This document shows positions 13,821 through 18,093 of a stretch of DNA of 18,093 nucleotides, piece by piece. The notes under the pieces were generated by a model. That model saw only the letters and a program-made list of their open reading frames with translations. It had not been told where the DNA came from and did no database searches. The stretch's first letter is position 1. Every line of letters starts with the position of its first letter. The translations under genes and the position numbers were made by a program. The DNA comes from an uncultured Lachnospira sp. (GTDB lineage: Bacteria; Bacillota; Clostridia; Lachnospirales; Lachnospiraceae), in assembly GCA_947169835.1 (NCBI GenBank), contig CAMVRH010000002.1:1-18093 (forward strand), in the 5' to 3' direction.

Positions 13821-15413
13821 ATGAAAAAAGTATTTAAGAGTATCAGTGTTTTTGTATTAAGTTTATCACTCGCATTTAGTGGTTTTGTTTTTACGGGAAA
13901 TGTAAAAGCTGACGCTGTAAGTGAGTGGAAAGCAAATGCTATTAAAACACCTACAGAAGGAAACTTAATAGGAGCAGGATATATCGATGTAGAGTTTGAT
14001 AATTCTTTAGAGGATTATACATATGAAGTTCAACTTGATGGCAAGTCTGTATATTGGAAAGACGGGAGTATTCTTAAACCTAAAATAGGTGACGATGAGA
14101 GTGTTGGAAACATTAAAACATTTACATCAAGTGAAGTACCAAAGACAGAAGTATATACTACTGATGTGTCAGCACATCAGATTACAGTTAAAGCATCCAA
14201 AGGTAGTGACACTATAGTATCCAATCCTGTAACAATTTATGTTTCTAAAAAAGGTTTGGCTTTAGGCAACGATATGGGAGATAAAATCCAATTAAAGGAT
14301 TTGAATTGTTCTTGGTATTACAATTGGGGCACTCCTGCTTTTAATAATAGTATAGATGAAAATGTGGCGCATGTTCCTATGATGTGGGGTGCAGGCGAAG
14401 ACAGTATAAAGGATATGAACGAATATGATGGTCATTCCAATTACTTTCTTGGATATAATGAACCGGACATTGATCATCAAGCAAATATGAGTTCAGATGA
14501 AGGTATAGCAAATTGGACATATATTTCGAATACAGGAAAAAGACTGGTGTCTCCTGCATTATCTACACCTAGTGGACCATCAGGTTGGCTAACAGCATTT
14601 TTGCAAAAGCTAGATGCTACAGATATGAAAAAATGTGATGCAGTAGCATTACACTGTTATGGCGGTATTGCAAAAATTGATAGATTGCTTGAGGCTGTCA
14701 ATGCTATGTGGAATACATATCACAAACCTGTTTGGGTTACTGAAGTATCTGTTCTAGGTAAAAAAGGCTTACCATCAGATCACAGTTATGAAAATGAAAC
14801 TGCGAGAGCTGAGGTAGAAAAATATGTTGAAGATATGGTTAAGGAATTAGATTCAATACCATATGTAGAACGATATTGCTGGTTCCCATACAATGTTGAA
14901 AGTTATAATGAAATTGATGGATTAGATGGATGTGGTGCCACAGCTATGTTTGAATATGCTAGTGGAAAATATACAGATCTAGGATATCAATATTCACAGA
15001 TGGGTAATCCAGCTGGATATAATGCAAATGTTATTCCTGAAAGTAAAAGATTTAATTGGGATGAAAGAATAATTGAAACTACAGCAGCACCTACCACAAA
15101 GTCACCTGTAGTTAATCCTACTAAAGCGACCGTGACTAAACCAGGTAAAGTTTCATTGAAAAAACCTAAAAATGTAAAGAAGAAATCAGTTAAACTTTCA
15201 TGGAATAAAATTAAAGGTGCTATTTCATATCAAGTGAAATATGCTCTCAATAAAAAGTTGACTAAAAAAGCAAAAACTAAGATTACTAAATCAACAAGTA
15301 TAATAATTAAAAAACTTAAAAAGAAGAAGACATATTATTTTGCAGCTAGAGCGAAAAACATCGCAGGATATGGCGCTTGGTCTAGCGTTAAGAAGATTAA
15401 GATTAAAAAGTAA
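13821..15413 (+). CDS. secreted GH128-type glycoside hydrolase with Ig-like and lysine-rich Fn3 domains
   Basis: A 530-residue exported enzyme. The signal peptide (about 1-30, VKA-DA site) leads to an Ig-like beta domain (about 33-145), a catalytic domain (about 146-400), a Thr/Pro linker (about 418-440) and a lysine-rich Fn3 domain (441-530; 30 lysines in 90). The catalytic domain matches the Asl1/GH128 'glycosyl hydrolase catalytic core' pattern: FLGYNEPD (209-216) with E214 as likely acid/base, VALHCYGG (275-282) and VWVTE (304-308) with E308 as likely nucleophile, then RYCWFPYN (351-358). GH128 members cleave beta-1,3-glucans; the substrate here is inferred from the family. No LPxTG is present. 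It has its own promoter, and its codon use is richer in AAA and ATA than the two flanking secreted-protein genes, hinting at lower expression or a separate origin. Confidence 0.88.
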   Translation: MKKVFKSISVFVLSLSLAFSGFVFTGNVKADAVSEWKANAIKTPTEGNLIGAGYIDVEFDNSLEDYTYEVQLDGKSVYWKDGSILKPKIGDDESVGNIKTFTSSEVPKTEVYTTDVSAHQITVKASKGSDTIVSNPVTIYVSKKGLALGNDMGDKIQLKDLNCSWYYNWGTPAFNNSIDENVAHVPMMWGAGEDSIKDMNEYDGHSNYFLGYNEPDIDHQANMSSDEGIANWTYISNTGKRLVSPALSTPSGPSGWLTAFLQKLDATDMKKCDAVALHCYGGIAKIDRLLEAVNAMWNTYHKPVWVTEVSVLGKKGLPSDHSYENETARAEVEKYVEDMVKELDSIPYVERYCWFPYNVESYNEIDGLDGCGATAMFEYASGKYTDLGYQYSQMGNPAGYNANVIPESKRFNWDERIIETTAAPTTKSPVVNPTKATVTKPGKVSLKKPKNVKKKSVKLSWNKIKGAISYQVKYALNKKLTKKAKTKITKSTSIIIKKLKKKKTYYFAARAKNIAGYGAWSSVKKIKIKK

Positions 15414-15421
15414 CACACATA

Positions 15422-15468
15422 TTCCTATCATAAAAAAGTGCTATATAATAAGTATAGAATGATAGGAA
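15422..15468. repeat. long inverted repeat downstream of the GH128-like gene
   Basis: TTCCTATCAT (15422-15431) is perfectly complementary to ATGATAGGAA (15459-15468). The 27-nt interior holds a second short stem, CTATA (15441-15445) with TATAG (15453-15457). No T-run follows, so it is not a standard intrinsic terminator, though it could protect the 3' end of the mRNA or be a protein-binding dyad upstream of the next promoter. Confidence 0.55.
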
Positions 15469-15507
15469 ATCGTGTACGGATTTGTTGATAATATATAACT
15501 TAATAAA

Positions 15508-15536
15508 TTGATAATTCAATTTACCAATGTTATAAT
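15508..15536 (+). promoter_or_regulatory. promoter of the second carbohydrate-binding-like gene
   Basis: TTGATA (15508-15513), a 17-bp spacer and TATAAT (15531-15536), matching the GH128 promoter box for box. The expected start is near 15543. The leader of about 49 nt holds a seven-bp stem TTAGAAA/TTTCTAA (15550-15556 with 15561-15567) and a strong AAAAGGAGG site (15576-15584). Confidence 0.8.
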
Positions 15537-15591
15537 TTTTATATATTATTTAGAAACGGTTTTCTAATTTATTTTAAAAGGAGGATTAAAA

Positions 15592-16728
15592 ATGAAAACT
15601 ATTATGAAGAAAGCGATTGCAGTATTTAGTGCAATTGCAGTAGTAGCAGCATTATTTGTTGGTGTTAATTTTACTAAGTCAGCAAAAGCTGATACAGCAG
15701 TTACTCTTAAACCTTGGAGTTTCTATGAAGGTGGAGAAAGTGGAAGAAGTGTAGATCCAGATGGATGGCCACAGAGATTCTATAATTCAGTATCAACTAC
15801 TGCTGGAGAATCTAAAGGCTCAGACTTTTGGTATGTTGGACCTCATCAGCAATACCAAGATGGTCCTGAAGTAACGTGGGATAGCACACAAGTGGCAGAT
15901 GGTTTTACAGCCAATATCAGAAATACTGGATGGGATGGAGAATATCAAAGTGGTACTTTGATAGGAGATAATCCATGGCTTATGAGAGCATATATGAATT
16001 TCCCTACAGAGCAAGGTCACCATTACACAGTTTCTTTTAAAGCTAAATGGGTTGATGGTCCTGGAGAAAAACCATGTCCAGAAAAGAATTTCATGGTAGG
16101 TGCAACAGATGAATTTACAAATAGCTGTTTTGAAACTGGAGCTGAAACACAGTTTAAAGTTACTTCTGGTTCCACATATTCATATTCAGCAAATCTTGTA
16201 TTATATGCAGACTCTTCAACTATCAAACTTACAATTGCGTATGGTGCATTCCTAGATAGTATCAAAAAGGGTCTAACTACAGAGACTGTTGCTGCAGCTG
16301 GTAATGTTCAGATTTCAGATTTTACTGTTATAGATAAAGGTTATGATCCTGAAATCCCTACGGACCCACCAAAGCCAACTACTACACAGGCTCCAACACA
16401 GGCTCCTACTGTAGCGCCACAGCCTACACAGGCTCCTACAGTTAAACCTTCACCAGCACCAGCTAAGACATTAGCTAAGGTTACTAAGGTTAAGGTTAAG
16501 AGCGTTAAGAAGAAAACTATTAAGGTTACTTGGAAGAAAGTAGCAAATGCTAAGTCATACCAGATTAAGGTTGGAAACAAGACATATAAGGCTACAAAGA
16601 ATTCTAAGAAGATTAAGAACAAGAAGTTCAAAAAAGGTAAGAAAGTTAAAGTTAAAGTTAGAGCTATGGCAGCTGGATACAAGACGGGTGCTTGGTCAAA
16701 GACAGTTAAGAAAAAACTTACTAAATAA
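15592..16728 (+). CDS. secreted carbohydrate-binding-like protein with Pro/Thr linker and lysine-rich Fn3 domain
   Basis: A 378-residue exported protein. The signal peptide (about 1-33, SAKA-DT site) is followed by a beta-rich module (about 36-250) rich in W, Y and G, with NTGWDGEY (111-118), IGDNPWL (124-130), IAYGAF (215-220) and the closing ISDFTVID (241-248). The fold resembles CBM4/9-type jelly rolls, but I cannot assign a CBM family by eye. A linker (about 254-291) repeats TQAPT and contains one Pro-Pro. Residues 293-378 are a lysine-rich Fn3-like domain with 32 lysines in 86. No catalytic motif or LPxTG is seen. NTGWDGEY and GDNPW recur in the next gene, so the two are paralogues. The codon bias (GCT, GTT, AAG) and strong ribosome site suggest high expression. 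A role in binding a polysaccharide at the cell surface is inferred. Confidence 0.85.
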   Translation: MKTIMKKAIAVFSAIAVVAALFVGVNFTKSAKADTAVTLKPWSFYEGGESGRSVDPDGWPQRFYNSVSTTAGESKGSDFWYVGPHQQYQDGPEVTWDSTQVADGFTANIRNTGWDGEYQSGTLIGDNPWLMRAYMNFPTEQGHHYTVSFKAKWVDGPGEKPCPEKNFMVGATDEFTNSCFETGAETQFKVTSGSTYSYSANLVLYADSSTIKLTIAYGAFLDSIKKGLTTETVAAAGNVQISDFTVIDKGYDPEIPTDPPKPTTTQAPTQAPTVAPQPTQAPTVKPSPAPAKTLAKVTKVKVKSVKKKTIKVTWKKVANAKSYQIKVGNKTYKATKNSKKIKNKKFKKGKKVKVKVRAMAAGYKTGAWSKTVKKKLTK

Positions 16729-16740
16729 TTAAGTTTATCT

Positions 16741-16773
16741 AAGAGCCCGCTGTTTTAAAACAACGGGCTCTTT
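16741..16773 (+). terminator. terminator-like hairpin with a weak T-tract
   Basis: AAGAGCCCG (16741-16749) pairs with CGGGCTCTT (16764-16772), enclosing a C/A mismatch and an inner TGTTTTAAAACA palindrome. Only TTT follows before a run of As. The stem is strong but the T-tract is poor, so termination may be partial. No promoter is evident between it and the next gene, whose start is 32 nt away. Confidence 0.7.
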
Positions 16774-16804
16774 AAAAAATAACTTTGATTAGGAGGAAAA
16801 AGAA

Positions 16805-18093
16805 GTGAAGAAGAATGTTTTTAAAAAAATGATAGTTAGTATACTTTCATTATCACTTATGTTCAGCTTCTCAGCTCCAGTTGCTGCGGCATCTCATGCA
16901 CCAAATGGTTCTGATATAATCTCTAAAGACTTTAGATGGACAGGATTTTCTGTTAGAGATGATTTGCATGATGGAGCAATGACAGATTGGGAAAAGGCAT
17001 TAATTAAAGAAATGAATACTGCAAAAGAACAAGCATTGAAAGACTACAAAGCAGGAAAGATAACAGAAGAAGAATATAATGCTAAAATACAAGAAATTGA
17101 TGGCTGGCAAAGTTATACAGAAGGATGGCCACTTGATGCAGAAAACACTGGTTCAGATGTATCATTATATTGTAAAAATACTGGATGGGATGGCGAGTAC
17201 GCAGCCACATCATATGGTGGAGAAAAGAAGTTAGTAGGCGATAATCCTTGGGGATTAACACTAACATTGGATAAGATTCCAGTAGAGTATAGTCGTTATT
17301 ATACAATGTCATTTGATATTTCAACTGATTTACAGGGAGATGATTCTGAAACAGGACAAAAACAAAGATCAGATAAATATTGTATCGTAAAAGCATATGA
17401 CCCTCAGTCTAAGGGAGAACCTTCAGCTGCATTTGAGTCATTCAAGGTTAATGGCAAGGAAGCTGCTAAAGATGGTAGATTTAAAATTGCTAAAACTCCA
17501 AAAGGAGAAGAAACAGTAAAGACTCATATTGAAGCAACATTCAAGATTCCTGACACTAAGAACGAGTGGAGTGGTGGACATGATTCAGGAATGTTCACAA
17601 AGATGGGAATTAAGTTTGCTGTTGGTGCATTCCTAAAGACTCATGAAGATGAAGTTGCAGCAGGTACTGCACAGAGTTATGAGGAGATTGGTCTTACAGG
17701 TTATATTAGAGTTAATGATCTAAAAGTAATTGCTGGTACACAGTATGCTGTTAGATATTACGATGGATCAGCTGTAAAAGCTACAAGATATGTAAATGAA
17801 TATGGTCAGGCTAAGAGTGTTGCTCTAAAGAAGAAGGGCTATAACCTAAATGGTTACACAGATATAGCTACAGGTAGAAAGTTTAGTTTCGGAACTCTTA
17901 TTGAGAAAGATACTAACTTAAGAGCTATCTGGGCTAAGACACAGAAGCCTAAAAAAGCATCATTTACAGCAAAGAGTAAGAAGAAAAAGAAAGTAACTGT
18001 ATCATTCAAGAAGAATGCAAATGCTAGAGGTTACGAAATCAAATACTCACACAACAAGAAATTCAAGAAGAAAGCTAAGTATAAGACAAAGAC
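16805..18093 (+). CDS. secreted carbohydrate-binding-like protein with InlB-type repeat and lysine-rich Fn3 domain (3' end outside window)
   Basis: An open frame of 429 codons from a GTG start to the window edge, with AGGAGG (16791-16796) eight nt upstream. A signal peptide (about 1-29, PVAAA-S) precedes a charged helical insert with LKDYKAGKITEEEYNAKI (78-95, SHOCT-like in look only). A jelly-roll-like module follows, with NTGWDGEY (125-132), VGDNPWG (144-150), FAVGAFL (271-277) and IRVNDLKVI. Next is a segment (about 314-377) of the InlB B-repeat type, with a YYDG start, KKGYNLNGYTD and a final LRAIWA. The lysine-rich Fn3 domain starts at about 383 and is cut off after KKKAKYKTK. It is paralogous to the preceding protein. 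No promoter is clear; expression by readthrough of the weak hairpin upstream is likely. Confidence 0.85.
   Translation, partial: MKKNVFKKMIVSILSLSLMFSFSAPVAAASHAPNGSDIISKDFRWTGFSVRDDLHDGAMTDWEKALIKEMNTAKEQALKDYKAGKITEEEYNAKIQEIDGWQSYTEGWPLDAENTGSDVSLYCKNTGWDGEYAATSYGGEKKLVGDNPWGLTLTLDKIPVEYSRYYTMSFDISTDLQGDDSETGQKQRSDKYCIVKAYDPQSKGEPSAAFESFKVNGKEAAKDGRFKIAKTPKGEETVKTHIEATFKIPDTKNEWSGGHDSGMFTKMGIKFAVGAFLKTHEDEVAAGTAQSYEEIGLTGYIRVNDLKVIAGTQYAVRYYDGSAVKATRYVNEYGQAKSVALKKKGYNLNGYTDIATGRKFSFGTLIEKDTNLRAIWAKTQKPKKASFTAKSKKKKKVTVSFKKNANARGYEIKYSHNKKFKKKAKYKTK

Noticed and set aside
16381..16442. Short repeats in the linker as a possible CRISPR or tandem repeat locus
   Set aside because: The repeats encode Thr-Gln-Ala-Pro units in a secreted-protein linker; there are no spacers of uniform length.
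16341..16682. Open frame on the - strand opposite the Pro/Thr linker and Fn3 domain
   Set aside because: A mirror of the repetitive coding sequence (Gly/Val and Leu/Phe runs); it only looks membrane-like because of the lysine codons on the other strand.
17082..17396. Open frame on the - strand inside the last secreted gene
   Set aside because: The + frame carries a signal peptide, ribosome site and paralogous motifs through this region; the - frame has none of these.

Overview
The window is AT-rich, low-GC Gram-positive DNA. Gene content and order (a compact dcw cell-wall/division cluster ending in ftsZ, then nrdR and a YqeG phosphatase), together with secreted proteins that carry lysine-rich Fn3-like domains, fit a member of the Clostridia, most likely Lachnospiraceae. 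That placement is an inference from content; no taxonomic marker gene is present.

Region 1 (1-8380) is the division and peptidoglycan block, all on the + strand: the 3' end of rsmH, ftsL, a class B PBP (ftsI), mraY, murD, ftsW and ftsQ/divIB with gaps of 2-27 nt, read as one operon. ftsZ follows after 152 nt with its own promoter, a leader hairpin and a strong terminator. murE, murF, murG, murB and ftsA, present in many Firmicutes dcw clusters, are absent here and must lie elsewhere.

Region 2 (8418-11866) is housekeeping and shikimate pathway. nrdR and yqeG are on +, convergent with aroE on - across a shared bidirectional terminator. aroE is divergent from an unusual aroD-aroK fusion. The three activities are consecutive shikimate-pathway steps (dehydroquinate to dehydroshikimate to shikimate to shikimate 3-phosphate). 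The divergent promoters flank an unexplained hairpin, and the aroE promoter is placed so that its transcript would be leaderless.

Region 3 (11966-18093) starts with efp and continues as a run of four secreted proteins on +: a small jelly-roll-like protein, a GH128-type glycoside hydrolase, a second jelly-roll-like protein and a third that runs off the window. All four have a signal peptide and end in a lysine-rich Fn3-like domain (about one third lysine where complete). The three non-enzymatic proteins appear to share a divergent carbohydrate-binding-like module. Together they look like a surface glycan-binding and degrading locus, possibly for beta-1,3-glucan, held at the wall by charge instead of sortase. 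This is the best candidate in the window for a poorly described system. Two back-to-back palindromes lie between the first and second of these genes.

I see no tRNA, rRNA, CRISPR array, insertion sequence or prophage gene.
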